From assembly GCA_902786925.1 (NCBI GenBank), contig CADAEK010000002.1, positions 218,344 to 282,343 of the forward strand: 64,000 nucleotides of DNA, given 5' to 3'. The position numbers and the translations under genes are program-made. The stretch comes from an uncultured Bacteroidales bacterium (GTDB lineage Bacteria > Bacteroidota > Bacteroidia > Bacteroidales > Bacteroidaceae). Positions 1 to 8,298 of the stretch are shown piece by piece. Within the stretch, counting starts at the first letter, position 1; each line of letters opens with the position of its first letter. The notes under the pieces were generated by a model. It ran no database searches. It was not told where the DNA came from and saw only the letters and a program-made list of their open reading frames with translations.

Positions 1-1
1 T

Positions 2-1963
2 GATGGCAAACTGAAAGTGAATGTGGATGTGAAGAGTGGCAAACCAGTCTATGAAGTGCTGTACGATGGCGTGCAGGTGCTGGATGCAAGTCCTCTGGGC
101 TTTGTGGCCGACCACGGCGACTTCACACAGGACATCTCTTATGTCAGCAAGCGTGAGGGACATTTGGAGTTTAATTATGATTTGCGTGTGAGCAAGGCGA
201 GCCATGTGCATGTGGATGCCAACCAGCTGGTGGTGACGCTGCAGAATGCCAAGGGATACCCATACGAAGTGGATTTCCGTGTGTCAAACAACGATGTGGC
301 CTTCCGCTACGCCATCCCCAATCACCCCAGCCGTGCCAACGGAAAGAAGTTCTCGGTGCGCATCATGAAGGAGGCAACAGGTTTCGACTTCCCAAGTCAA
401 ACCACCACCTTCCTCACGCCTCAGTCGCACGCCATGATAGGCTGGAAAGGTACCAAACCCAGTTACGAAGAAGGGTATGGCTATGACGAGCCTATGAACA
501 AGAAGAGTCAATATGGACATGGATACACATTCCCATGCCTCTTCCACGTGAATGCTACAGGCAAGGGCACAAAAGAAGCTTGGGCGCTTGTCTCAGAAAC
601 TGGTGTCGACTCTCGCTACTGTGCCTCACGACTCTCCGACATGACGGGTGACGGACTCTACACGGTAGAGTTTCCTATGGCCGAAGAGAATGGAGGAAAC
701 GGTACGGTGGAGCCCGCCTTTGCGTTGCCAGGCGCCACCCCTTGGCGCACCATCACCGTAGGCACATCGCTGAAGCCCATCGTGGAGACAACCGTGCCAT
801 GGGACTATGTGGCTCCCCGCTATGAGACCACGCATCAATATCAATATGGTAAAGGCACATGGAGCTGGATTGTATGGCAGGACAACTCCATCTGCTGGGA
901 CGACCAGGTGAAATACATCAAGCTTGCCAAGGATATGGGCTTCCAGTATGTGCTTGTTGATAACTGGTGGGACACCAACATAGGCAAGGAGAAGATGACC
1001 AAACTCGTGAAGTATGCGCAGAGCCAGGGTGTGGACGTGTTCCTGTGGTACAGCTCCAGCGGCTGGTGGAACGACATCGAGCAGGGGCCCATCAACATCA
1101 TGAGCGACCCCATCGTGCGCAAGCAATATATGCGCTGGATGCAGCAGATTGGCGTGAAAGGCATCAAAGTGGATTTCTTTGGCGGTGACAAGCAGGAAAC
1201 CATGCGTCTCTATGAGCAGATTCTCACGGATGCGGATGATGCAGGAATCATGGTCATCTTCCACGGCTGCACCATCCCTCGTGGCTGGGAGCGCATGTAC
1301 CCCAACTATGTGGGCAGCGAGGCTGTTTTGGCATCGGAGAACATCTACTTCAGCCAAGGCGCTGCCGACAAGGAGGCCAAGGATGCTGCCACACATCCAT
1401 TCATCCGCAACACCATCGGTTGCATGGAGTTCGGTGGTTGCTTTATGAACCGTCACATCAATCGCGGCAATACGGGCGGCAACACTCGTCGCACCACCGA
1501 CTGCCACGAACTGGCCACTTGTGTGCTCTTCCAGAACCCTATCCAGAACTTTGCCATCACCCCTGAGAACCTTCCTGCTGCTGAACAAGGTGGCAATTCT
1601 CAGTTGGCAGAAGCTATCGACTACAACGCTCCAGGCGCTCCTGCACCAGCCGTCAGCATGGACTTCCTTCGTCAAGTGCCTACAACATGGGACGAGACCA
1701 TCTTCATCGATGGCTATCCAGGCAAGTACAGCGTATTGGCCCGTCGCTCTGGTAACACATGGTACATTGCCGGCAACAACGCTACTGGCGCACCGCTCAA
1801 GCTGAAGCTGAACTTGTCTATGTTGCAGAAGGGCGACAAGGTCACGCTCTATAGCGACAACCTCAAGAATCGTGAGCCTCAGAAGTCTGAACTCAAAGTC
1901 GCCAACCCCAAAGCGGTGGTGGTGACGATGGCTGACCAAGGAGGATTCGTCATAGTCAAGTAA
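2..1963 (+). CDS. Glycoside hydrolase family 97 enzyme, 5'-truncated by window edge
   Basis: The frame is open from base 2 (D-G-K-L-K precedes the GTG at 17), so the signal peptide and roughly 25-30 residues lie outside the window. GH97 enzymes are secreted or periplasmic calcium-dependent alpha-glucosidases or alpha-galactosidases of Bacteroidota. The expected order is visible: an N-terminal beta-sandwich, a barrel starting near 'WSWIVWQDNSICWDDQ', and a small C-terminal beta domain ending 'QGGFVIVK'. The strand motif GIKVDFFGGDKQ (Asp about residue 386 counted from base 17) is where retaining GH97 members keep their nucleophile. Whether this enzyme retains or inverts, and which sugar it uses, cannot be decided by eye. 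A strong terminator follows at once, so it is the last gene of its unit. Confidence 0.9.
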   Translation, partial: DGKLKVNVDVKSGKPVYEVLYDGVQVLDASPLGFVADHGDFTQDISYVSKREGHLEFNYDLRVSKASHVHVDANQLVVTLQNAKGYPYEVDFRVSNNDVAFRYAIPNHPSRANGKKFSVRIMKEATGFDFPSQTTTFLTPQSHAMIGWKGTKPSYEEGYGYDEPMNKKSQYGHGYTFPCLFHVNATGKGTKEAWALVSETGVDSRYCASRLSDMTGDGLYTVEFPMAEENGGNGTVEPAFALPGATPWRTITVGTSLKPIVETTVPWDYVAPRYETTHQYQYGKGTWSWIVWQDNSICWDDQVKYIKLAKDMGFQYVLVDNWWDTNIGKEKMTKLVKYAQSQGVDVFLWYSSSGWWNDIEQGPINIMSDPIVRKQYMRWMQQIGVKGIKVDFFGGDKQETMRLYEQILTDADDAGIMVIFHGCTIPRGWERMYPNYVGSEAVLASENIYFSQGAADKEAKDAATHPFIRNTIGCMEFGGCFMNRHINRGNTGGNTRRTTDCHELATCVLFQNPIQNFAITPENLPAAEQGGNSQLAEAIDYNAPGAPAPAVSMDFLRQVPTTWDETIFIDGYPGKYSVLARRSGNTWYIAGNNATGAPLKLKLNLSMLQKGDKVTLYSDNLKNREPQKSELKVANPKAVVVTMADQGGFVIVK

Positions 1964-1966
1964 AAT

Positions 1967-2001
1967 AAAAAAGCGGGGGCTTCCGAAGCCCCCGCTTTTT
2001 T
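1967..2001. terminator. Bidirectional intrinsic terminator between GH97 gene and aroB
   Basis: Perfect inverted repeat, A6-GCGGGGGCTTC facing GAAGCCCCCGC-T6, with A and T runs on both sides. It can end transcription of both convergent genes. Confidence 0.9.
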
Positions 2002-2003
2002 GT

Positions 2004-3050
2004 TTATCCCTCGCGGAAGAAGTCAAGCATCTCGAAGATTTCTTCCTTCGTCGCTGTCTGGTTGATACGGATGTCGCCAATGTCACCCAGCAACGTGAAG
2101 TTGATGATGCCTGCCGTATTCTTCTTGTCGTGTGTCATGTAGGTGTAGAGCTCTTCGTAGTCGTCGCAGGTGACAGCAAGCGTGCCGTAGTTCTCCTTGA
2201 TGAAGCGGACAGTTTGCCGCATCTTGTCGGTAGGGAACCCTGTCTTGATGCACGAAAGGTAGAGCTCACATATCAATCCCCATGCAACGGCATAGCCATG
2301 TAGGTAAGGCTTGCGGCTCAGCGCCCAGCTCTCAAACGCGTGGCCTGCTGTGTGTCCTAGATTGAGAGCCTTGCGGATACCATGCTCCAGCGGGTCTTCC
2401 TTCACAATGCGCTCCTTGATGGCCACACTGGTGCCCACCATCTGGCCCAAGTGCGGGTAATCGACAGCATCCAGATCGAAGTTCAGCAGCTCGGCAAAGT
2501 TCTTGTCGTTGGAGATGAGACCGTGCTTCAGCATCTCGGCATAGCCAGAGAGAATGTTCTCATGGTCGAGTGTCTTGAGGAACTCTGTGTCGAGAATGAC
2601 CGTCTCGGGAGCGTTGAACACACCAATCTCGTTCTTCAGCCCATTGAAGTTGATGCCCGTCTTTCCACCCACGCTGGCATCCACCATGCTCAGCAGGGTA
2701 GTGGGGATGTTAATGTATTTGATGCCACGCTTGAACGTGCTGGCAGCGAAGCCGCCGAGGTCGGTCACCATGCCGCCGCCCAGGTTCACCATCAGCGAAT
2801 GGCGAGTGCCGCCGCCATTGCCCAGCTCTGTCCACACTTTAGCCAGCGTGTCCAGTGTCTTGTGTGTGTCGGTAGCGCCAATGACGATATGTGTGGCCCC
2901 TTTGAGGCACGGGATGTCCTGCACGACAGGAAGACACAGCTGCTGTGTGGTTTCATCCATCAGCAGGAACAATTTGTCGTGCTGCACTTCCGCAATTGCT
3001 TCCGTCAGCGTGTGCGCAATATCTGTTGAAATAACTACTTTGTTAGCCAT
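2004..3050 (-). CDS. aroB: 3-dehydroquinate synthase
   Basis: Second step of the shikimate pathway: NAD- and metal-dependent cyclisation of DAHP to 3-dehydroquinate in the cytoplasm. The 348-residue protein has the family signatures: the glycine-rich NLGGGMVTDLGGFAAS segment, FKRGIKYINIPTTLLSMVDA and SVGGKTGIN, and metal-ligand regions such as NLGHTAGHAFE. The start is set at MANKVV (3050). A frame-compatible TTG at 3071 lies inside the -7 promoter element and is rejected. It is divergent from rfbC, and no other shikimate gene is nearby. Confidence 0.96.
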   Translation of the reverse strand: MANKVVISTDIAHTLTEAIAEVQHDKLFLLMDETTQQLCLPVVQDIPCLKGATHIVIGATDTHKTLDTLAKVWTELGNGGGTRHSLMVNLGGGMVTDLGGFAASTFKRGIKYINIPTTLLSMVDASVGGKTGINFNGLKNEIGVFNAPETVILDTEFLKTLDHENILSGYAEMLKHGLISNDKNFAELLNFDLDAVDYPHLGQMVGTSVAIKERIVKEDPLEHGIRKALNLGHTAGHAFESWALSRKPYLHGYAVAWGLICELYLSCIKTGFPTDKMRQTVRFIKENYGTLAVTCDDYEELYTYMTHDKKNTAGIINFTLLGDIGDIRINQTATKEEIFEMLDFFREG

Positions 3051-3067
3051 GTGTCTGTGAAATTTTT

Positions 3068-3076
3068 GCAAAGGTA
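3068..3076 (-). promoter_or_regulatory. aroB promoter -7 element
   Basis: TACCTTTGC on the minus strand, matching the Bacteroidota -7 consensus TAnnTTTG. It lies 18 bp upstream of the chosen ATG. Confidence 0.75.
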
Positions 3077-3086
3077 TGAAAAAGCG

Positions 3087-3180
3087 TGAAAAGTGGAGCG
3101 TGAAAAGTGAAAAAACTAAGTGGCGAACCTTGTGGACGACTGGTTGGATAGTTTTTTCACTTTTTGTGTTCCACTTTTCA
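3087..3180. repeat. 32-bp inverted repeat of 7-bp units between divergent promoters
   Basis: Left arm 3087-3118 and right arm 3149-3180 are inverted copies that match at 28 of 32 positions, around a 30-bp centre. Within each arm the sequence reads in 7-bp steps resembling GTGAAAA. The element fills the space between the divergent aroB and rfbC promoters. Confidence 0.85.
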
Positions 3181-3190
3181 TGTTAATTGC

Positions 3191-3199
3191 TACCTTTGC
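3191..3199 (+). promoter_or_regulatory. rfbC promoter -7 element
   Basis: TACCTTTGC, a -7 consensus match 21 bp before the rfbC ATG at 3221. Confidence 0.75.
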
Positions 3200-3220
3200 A
3201 AAAGAAAAGAAAGATACATT

Positions 3221-3793
3221 ATGATTCAGGTAATTGACACAGCGATAGAAGGCGTGAAAATCATAGAGCCGAAGCTTTTTGGCGATGCTCGTGGCTACTT
3301 TTTCGAGTCCTTCTCACAGAGAGAGTTCGAAGAAAAGGTTTGCAAAACCGTGTTTGTACAGGACAACGAGAGCCGTTCTGTGGCAGGAGTGGTGCGTGGC
3401 CTGCATTTCCAGAAGCCACCGTTCACCCAGTCCAAATTGGTGCGTGTGGTGAAAGGAGCCGTGCTGGATGTGGCGGTTGACATTCGCAAGGGCAGCCCTA
3501 CTTTTGGACAGCACGTGTCGGTGGTGCTTACCGAGGATAATCACCGCCAATTCTTCGTGCCTCGAGGCTTTGCCCATGGTTTTGCTGTGTTGAGCGATGA
3601 GGCTGTGTTCCAGTATAAGTGCGATAACTACTACGCTCCTCAGAGTGAAGGCGCTATTGCTTGGGACGACCCCGATTTGGGTATCGACTGGCAGGTGCCC
3701 ACGGAGAACCGCATTCTTTCGGAGAAGGATGCTCATCATCCACGGTTGAAAGATGCCGAGTTGGTTTTCGATATCAACGTGCCATTGTATTGA
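3221..3793 (+). CDS. rfbC: dTDP-4-dehydrorhamnose 3,5-epimerase
   Basis: A cupin-fold epimerase of the dTDP-L-rhamnose pathway, acting on dTDP-4-keto-6-deoxyglucose in the cytoplasm. The 190-residue length is typical. The family core is present: FGDARGYFFESF, VVRGLHFQKPP (H62 is the expected catalytic histidine), LVRVVKGAVLDVAVDIR, and VPRGFAHGFAVLSD. ATG 3221 follows the -7 element, while upstream in-frame starts lie before the promoter. The usual partners rfbA, rfbB and rfbD are not in the window. A GT2 glycosyltransferase lies next door on the other strand, which fits a surface-polysaccharide role. Confidence 0.96.
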   Translation: MIQVIDTAIEGVKIIEPKLFGDARGYFFESFSQREFEEKVCKTVFVQDNESRSVAGVVRGLHFQKPPFTQSKLVRVVKGAVLDVAVDIRKGSPTFGQHVSVVLTEDNHRQFFVPRGFAHGFAVLSDEAVFQYKCDNYYAPQSEGAIAWDDPDLGIDWQVPTENRILSEKDAHHPRLKDAELVFDINVPLY

Positions 3794-3802
3794 ACCTGTA
3801 GA

Positions 3803-3853
3803 AACCAAGGCGCGCCCCTTTGACCTGTGTGGTGAAAGGGGCGCGCCTTGGTT
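3803..3853. terminator. 19-bp perfect inverted repeat between rfbC and GT2 gene
   Basis: Arms 3803-3821 and 3835-3853 pair perfectly (AACCAAGGCGCGCCCCTTT) around a 13-nt loop between convergent genes. There is no long T run, so it is probably a terminator stem but not a textbook one. Confidence 0.7.
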
Positions 3854-3897
3854 ATGTGAAAGGTGGTAAGGTCAACGGAATGTGTCCGTGGGGTGAT

Positions 3898-4920
3898 TTA
3901 CCACCAGCTGTCTTTTCTCATGGATTGCCTTTTCTGCGATTGTTTCAGCGCGAATCGCCAAGCGCCTTTGCCGCCCAGCAATGTGTAGATGCGCATAAAA
4001 TGGCCTGTCAGTCGCTGTGAGAAGGTGGGGGCGAAGTTGTCGTTGCGGAAGATGGTGATAGCCTTGGCTGCCATCTTGTATTTACCGCATTTGCCTGTCA
4101 TCTTCTCCCGTTGCAGGATACCCAGCAAGATGCAGATGCGCAGATAGAAGGGATACATGAGTAAGTCAAGATGCGGGTACAGGCTGGCGAGATGCTGCGA
4201 GTGGTATGTAGAGAGGGGCTGGAGGATGGATGAATGAAGGTTGTTGACCGCTACGGTCATGGTGCGCACCATCTCTTTGTAGTACATGGAGTAGCATCCT
4301 CCTTGGAGGTGCTCTTTGGGTTCCTGGAGGGTGTGGAAGACGTGTTGGGTGTACCACATCACACGGGGCTGGTGGAGCAAGATGCGCAAGCCGAGTTCCC
4401 AGTCTTCTCCGATGCGGCATGCGGGGTTCCATGCGCCGATGTCTTTGAGGTAAGACGTGCGTATGAGCATGCTTGAGGTGATGAACACGTCGGCGAGAAT
4501 CTGCACACGTGGGTCTTCCGAAGGGATGAAAGGGCGCACCCACTCTCGTAGCCCGTTGCTCACCTTCGTGGGCACAGCAATGAGGTCATGCCCCTCAGCG
4601 TTCAGGTCATGGAAAGCCGCAATGAAATGGGGGTCGAAGAGGTCGCCGCTATTGAAGAAATAGACCCATTCGGTCTTGCAAGACTTGAGCCCCTTGTTGC
4701 ACGCAGCGGCCGTGCCAGGGAAAGTCTCATGCAGCAGCGTCATGTTGGGACGGCTCTTGATGTATTGTTCGCAGAACTGATACGTTCCGTCTGTGCTTTC
4801 ATTGTCCACAATAATCACCTCCTTGGGCTGCATGCTCCCCTTCATGATGGAGTCGAGTGTTTTTCCTATGTGTTCTCGTCCGTCCTTGACGGGCACAATT
4901 ACCGTTATTTCCATGCTCAT
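3898..4920 (-). CDS. Glycosyltransferase family 2 protein
   Basis: A 340-residue GT-A fold transferase with the start ITVIVPVKDGREHIGKTLDS and the nucleotide-binding VDNESTDGT segment. The region YFFNSGDLFDPHF stands where GT2 enzymes have their DXD-type metal motif, here reduced to S-G-D. The C-terminal half (positively charged, ending KRQSMRKDSWW) has no clear membrane helices. It probably transfers sugars onto surface glycans at the cytoplasmic face; donor and acceptor are unknown. ATG 4920 is used, with an ATG at 4914 possible. It is transcribed divergently from the fRMsr gene. Confidence 0.88.
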   Translation of the reverse strand: MSMEITVIVPVKDGREHIGKTLDSIMKGSMQPKEVIIVDNESTDGTYQFCEQYIKSRPNMTLLHETFPGTAAACNKGLKSCKTEWVYFFNSGDLFDPHFIAAFHDLNAEGHDLIAVPTKVSNGLREWVRPFIPSEDPRVQILADVFITSSMLIRTSYLKDIGAWNPACRIGEDWELGLRILLHQPRVMWYTQHVFHTLQEPKEHLQGGCYSMYYKEMVRTMTVAVNNLHSSILQPLSTYHSQHLASLYPHLDLLMYPFYLRICILLGILQREKMTGKCGKYKMAAKAITIFRNDNFAPTFSQRLTGHFMRIYTLLGGKGAWRFALKQSQKRQSMRKDSWW

Positions 4921-4933
4921 ATAGGTTTTTGGG

Positions 4934-4942
4934 GCAAAGATA
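4934..4942 (-). promoter_or_regulatory. GT2 gene promoter -7 element
   Basis: TATCTTTGC on the minus strand, 14 bp upstream of the ATG at 4920. Confidence 0.7.
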
Positions 4943-5131
4943 GGAAATTAAGCGGTAAGTGGAAAAAGAAAATCGAAAAAAATGAGGGGCGGTGCAGCCC
5001 GATGGCTTTAGAGCTTGCGAGGCCTTCATGCCCTCGAGGGTGCATTGTAGTGAGGGCATGCAGCATGACTACAAACAGCTGGTCGGTGAAGAGAAGGGAG
5101 GGCACAACCGTAAAACTATGGAGTTCCCTTG

Positions 5132-5161
5132 TTGACATTGCAACTTTTTCCCTACCTTTGC
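5132..5161 (+). promoter_or_regulatory. fRMsr gene promoter
   Basis: TTGACA at 5132-5137 and TACCTTTGC at 5153-5161, followed 27 bp later by the ATG at 5188. Confidence 0.7.
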
Positions 5162-5187
5162 ACCATCAACGAATCAAGAACAAGACA

Positions 5188-5655
5188 ATGGCAGAAGAAT
5201 TAATCATATCAGCAGGCTCGAAGGAAGAGAAGTACCGAGAGCTGGTGCCACAGGTGAAAGCCGTGGTGGAGACGGAAACGGACCTGATTGCGAATATGGC
5301 GAATGTGGCAAGCATGCTGCACGAGACGTTCGGTTTTTGGTGGACCGGCTTCTACAGAGTGGTGGACGGAGAGCTGGTGCTGGGGCCATTCCAGGGTCCG
5401 TTGGCATGCACTCGCATCAAGAAAGGCAAGGGTGTGTGTGGCACAGCGTGGGAGCGCGGAGCTACAGTCATCGTACCCGATGTGGATGCTTTCCCGGGTC
5501 ACATTGCTTGCTCCAGCCTCAGTCGCAGCGAAATCGTGGTGCCTATCAAGAGAAATGGAGAGGTGATTGCGGTGCTCGACATCGACAGCAAGGACCTCGC
5601 CACCTTCGACGAGGTGGACAAAAAATATCTGGAGGAAGTGGTGAAGGTGCTGTAA
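5188..5655 (+). CDS. GAF-domain free methionine-(R)-sulfoxide reductase
   Basis: A 155-residue protein made of one GAF domain. It carries the three cysteines of the fRMsr family, C74, C84 and C108. Their 10- and 24-residue spacing equals that recalled for the E. coli enzyme (C84, C94, C118). Local motifs are ACTRIKKGKGVCGTAW and VPDVDAFPGHIACSSLSRSE. The enzyme reduces free Met-R-sulfoxide in the cytoplasm using thioredoxin and so protects against oxidative damage. The frame remains open far upstream, but the promoter and the family alignment both place the start at 5188. Confidence 0.93.
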   Translation: MAEELIISAGSKEEKYRELVPQVKAVVETETDLIANMANVASMLHETFGFWWTGFYRVVDGELVLGPFQGPLACTRIKKGKGVCGTAWERGATVIVPDVDAFPGHIACSSLSRSEIVVPIKRNGEVIAVLDIDSKDLATFDEVDKKYLEEVVKVL

Positions 5656-5695
5656 AGAAAGCGCCTCTAAATTCCTCCTTACTGTACCTCACAGG

Positions 5696-5765
5696 CGGTC
5701 TGAGTCACACCGCCTATACCGGTCTGAGTCACACCGACACCCTCGGTGTGACTCAGACCGTTTTT
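5696..5765 (+). terminator. Terminator with a duplicated left arm
   Basis: CGGTCTGAGTCACACCG occurs at 5696-5712 and again at 5720-5736. Its inverted copy is at 5744-5760, followed by TTTTT. The second left arm forms the compact terminator hairpin; the first could form an alternative hairpin. Confidence 0.85.
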
Positions 5766-5798
5766 GTGGTGTAGGAAGGACCTTTGGAGCGATGAACG

Positions 5799-5842
5799 AA
5801 AAAGCCCTCTGCACGAGCATCGCTGCCAGTGCAAGAGGGTTT
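5799..5842 (-). terminator. Terminator of the TonB-like/BlaR operon
   Basis: On the minus strand CCCTCTTGCAC pairs with GTGCAGAGGG (one bulge), followed by a CTTTTT run, just after the stop of the gene at 5884. Confidence 0.75.
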
Positions 5843-5883
5843 GCGCACATTGTTTAACTTATCTAATTACTAACACGTGTATG

Positions 5884-7146
5884 CTATTGGAGGCGGAAGG
5901 TGACGGGAAGGGTGTACTTCATTCTTACGATGTTGCCTCGCTGCTTGGCAGGTTCCCATTTGGGCATGAGTTTCGCCACGCGGATAGCTTCGTTTTCAAA
6001 GAGCTTTTGGCATGCCTGTAGTTCTTCGGGCGTTGCATTGACTTCGATGCCGTCTTTGATTTTCGATGCTGTCACTGTCACCATGCCGTCGAGTGGGAGG
6101 CCCTTCGAGTTGCTTACACTGTTTTCAACCACATTGAAGTTGCTCAGTGAACCGTCTTTCTCTACGATGAACTGCAGGATGATACGCGTCTGGAGGTCAT
6201 TCTTGTGAGCTTCTTGGGGATAGCGGAGATTCCGGGCGAGGAACTGCATCAGGGCACCTTGACCACCTGGGTACTTGGCTGGGTCTTCGCACACAGTGAA
6301 GAGTTCATCGCTGTTGTAGACTTCTTGCCCTTCGAGGAGGATTTTTTTTACCGTCTTTCCATTGATGGTGATACTGCCATCCTCATGTTTCTCTGCACCA
6401 GGCAGTTTGTCCAATAGCTCGTCCAAAGATGATGGTTCTTTCACCTCCTTCAGTTTGATTTCGATGACGCCATTCTTGCCCTTGTCTCCATAGATGGCTG
6501 TGGCAGCTCCGTCTTTGAGAACGGTGATGGACTCGATGTCATCTTCTTTAAGGTTGAGAAGCTTGGGCAAGGCTTCGTTTAGATTGATTTTCTTTCCTCC
6601 TAACGCAGAGAGATCAATTTTGACAATCTTTCCGTTTATAACGATGAGTGGTTCGTCATCGTCTTGAGCCGTTGATGCCTCTTGTGTGTGGATGACAATG
6701 ATACCGTGCTTGTCCTTGTAGTCGTACTTTGCCGTTCCATTGGCTGTCTTAAGCAGTTCAAACGTGGAACCGGCTAACAAGGTTTTGTAGTTTCTCAGTT
6801 CAGCTTCCGTGGCTTGGCGCCCGTTGATGAACACATATTCTGCTGTGCATTCGAAGTCGCCGGCAGAAGGCTTACCTTCATGGGAGAAACCAACGATTCT
6901 TCCATACTGGTCCTTGACGGGATGGATGGCGAAAGGTGTTGTGTCCACACTCTCCACTGCCGTAAGAACATTCTCTGTCACTTCGTTGATGGTGGGTACA
7001 TTGGTGGTTTCTAAGGTTTTCACCATATCTTCTACGGGGTCGGTCTCAATAGGTGTGGCGAAGGTATTGATAGTCAATGCCGCCACTGGGATGGCGCATA
7101 AGGCTTTGAGCATGAGCCATCGGTTGGAGGGTTTCTGGTACATCAT
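5884..7146 (-). pseudogene. C-terminal part of a BlaR1-like sensor: plug-like motifs and TonB C-terminal domain
   Basis: A 420-residue frame that looks like the second half of one M56/BlaR1-type protein. Upstream of its first ATG, in the same frame, are 16 more codons reading PFTNNLNHGSLKKRIV, then the TAG that ends the M56 frame at 7195. NHGSLKKRI-MM normally lies inside this family, after the peptidase domain. The order is a membrane segment (LKALCAIPVAALTINTFA), two receptor-plug-like motifs (SITVLKDGAATAIYGDKG; DGSITINGKTVKKILLEG), and a TonB-type domain ending KWEPAKQRGNIVRMKYTLPV. It may be expressed as a separate protein from ATG 7146, by read-through of the TAG, or not at all. Confidence 0.75.
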
Positions 7147-7194
7147 AACGATACGTTTTTTGAGTGAGCCGTGATTCAGATTGTTGGTGAAAGG

Positions 7195-7863
7195 CTATGA
7201 TTTAGCATCGATGCCTTGGTTGATGACTGCCTGGTCTGCCTCATATTCGTGCACGGCCTTGAGGTCGCGGTTGAGGAACCAGATGAAGGGGTTGAACCAC
7301 TGGAGGGTCTTGACACATTGGAGCAGCAGGAGGTCGTAGGTGTGCCCCAAGCGGATGTGTTCCTGTTCGTGGGTGAGGATATACTGGCGGCTGCTCTCGT
7401 AGTCCTTCACGCTCATGACGATGTAGCGGAAGATGCTGAAGGGAGGTACGTCGTTGTTGTGCAGGATGACGGTGTTGCCTTGTGAGTCAGTGTGGCGCAC
7501 CCCTTTGTGCATGAAGCGGATGAGCGAGATGGCTTGCACCAGCGTGAGGACAAACATGATGGCGACACCTATCAGGTAGAGCCACGTGATTGCCTGAATC
7601 CACGTGATGCCTTCCGAGTGCTGAGCCGTGACGATGATGGGTGCCGCGTCCTGCTCAATGTAGCTCTGCACCTCATACACCTCTTCGTTCAGTGCAGTCG
7701 GGTGCTCAGTAGTGAAGTGGAAGAGTGGCATCACCAGCGATACGAGCATGATGCCCATCAGCATGCAGCGGTTGAACCTGTGGAATGTCTCTTTGCTCAG
7801 GAAGACGAAGAAACAGCTATATAGGAGTGCCAGTGTGATGGCTGATTTGAGAATGTATATCAT
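7195..7863 (-). pseudogene. M56 (BlaR1/MecR1-type) peptidase domain, ends at an in-frame TAG
   Basis: 222 residues with three or four membrane helices (residues about 5-20, 33-50, 88-115) and a zinc-peptidase site HEQEH at 165-169, with the third-ligand region HEYEAD at 205-210. In the family the protein continues after DQAVINQGIDAKS with about 10-15 residues of the YQLLLIK type, then NHGSLKKRI and a C-terminal sensor part. Here a TAG at 7195-7197 follows S222 and the downstream part continues in the same frame. This suggests a small in-frame deletion that created the stop, or a nonsense change. BlaR1-like proteins sense a signal at the membrane and trigger cleavage of BlaI. Confidence 0.8.
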
Positions 7864-7908
7864 ATAGGGTCGGTTAGTTTAAGCGATGTGATTGATAAAT
7901 ATGTATAG

Positions 7909-8295
7909 CTATTTGCTGTTGATCAGTTCCATAATTTCCTGCAGGTCTTCTTCCGATACCTCTTCATGTTTGGCAAAGTAGGAAAGCATGGACTTGAGCG
8001 AGCCAGCAAAGAAGGTGGACTTCACTTCTTTCATCACACGGTTGGTGTAAGCCTCCCTGCTGATGAGGGGCGTGAACACAAAGGCTTTTCCGCCTCCCTC
8101 CTGCTTGTGTGGACGTATGAAACTCTTGTTGGTCAGTATCTTCAGGAATGTGGCAATGGTGGTGTAGGCGGGTTTGGGCTCAGGATACTCGTCGATGATC
8201 TGATGCGTGGTCATTCCGCTGGCCTTATCCCAAAGCACATTCATGATTTCCATCTCCGCTTTGGTCAGTTGTCTTTCTTCATTGTTCTGTTTCAT
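7909..8295 (-). CDS. BlaI/MecI/CopY-family transcriptional repressor
   Basis: 128 residues with a winged-helix N-terminus (LTKAEMEIMNVLWDKASGMT, then PAYTTIATFLKILTNKSFI) and a C-terminal dimerisation helix region, the normal BlaI size and layout. ATG 8295 is chosen because the longer frame would begin inside the operator and promoter. It is first in an operon with the M56 sensor (45-bp gap). Known family members bind palindromes over their own promoter and are inactivated by proteolysis through BlaR1. Two matching palindromes lie directly upstream, so autoregulation is likely. No beta-lactamase gene is adjacent. Confidence 0.93.
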   Translation of the reverse strand: MKQNNEERQLTKAEMEIMNVLWDKASGMTTHQIIDEYPEPKPAYTTIATFLKILTNKSFIRPHKQEGGGKAFVFTPLISREAYTNRVMKEVKSTFFAGSLKSMLSYFAKHEEVSEEDLQEIMELINSK

Positions 8296-8298
8296 ATT

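Noticed and set aside
626..2086. 486-codon open frame on the minus strand opposite the GH97 gene
   Set aside because: It lies entirely opposite a well-recognised gene, has no family signature, and is the mirror of GC-skewed codon use. It also runs through the terminator.
4588..5187. Upstream in-frame extension of the fRMsr gene
   Set aside because: It overlaps the divergent GT2 gene and the promoter. The family alignment and the cysteine spacing place the start at 5188.
5884..7146. Stand-alone TonB energy-transducing protein
   Set aside because: The TonB-type end is real, but the in-frame upstream codons and the NHGSLKKRI segment show that it is the rear half of a BlaR1-like protein.
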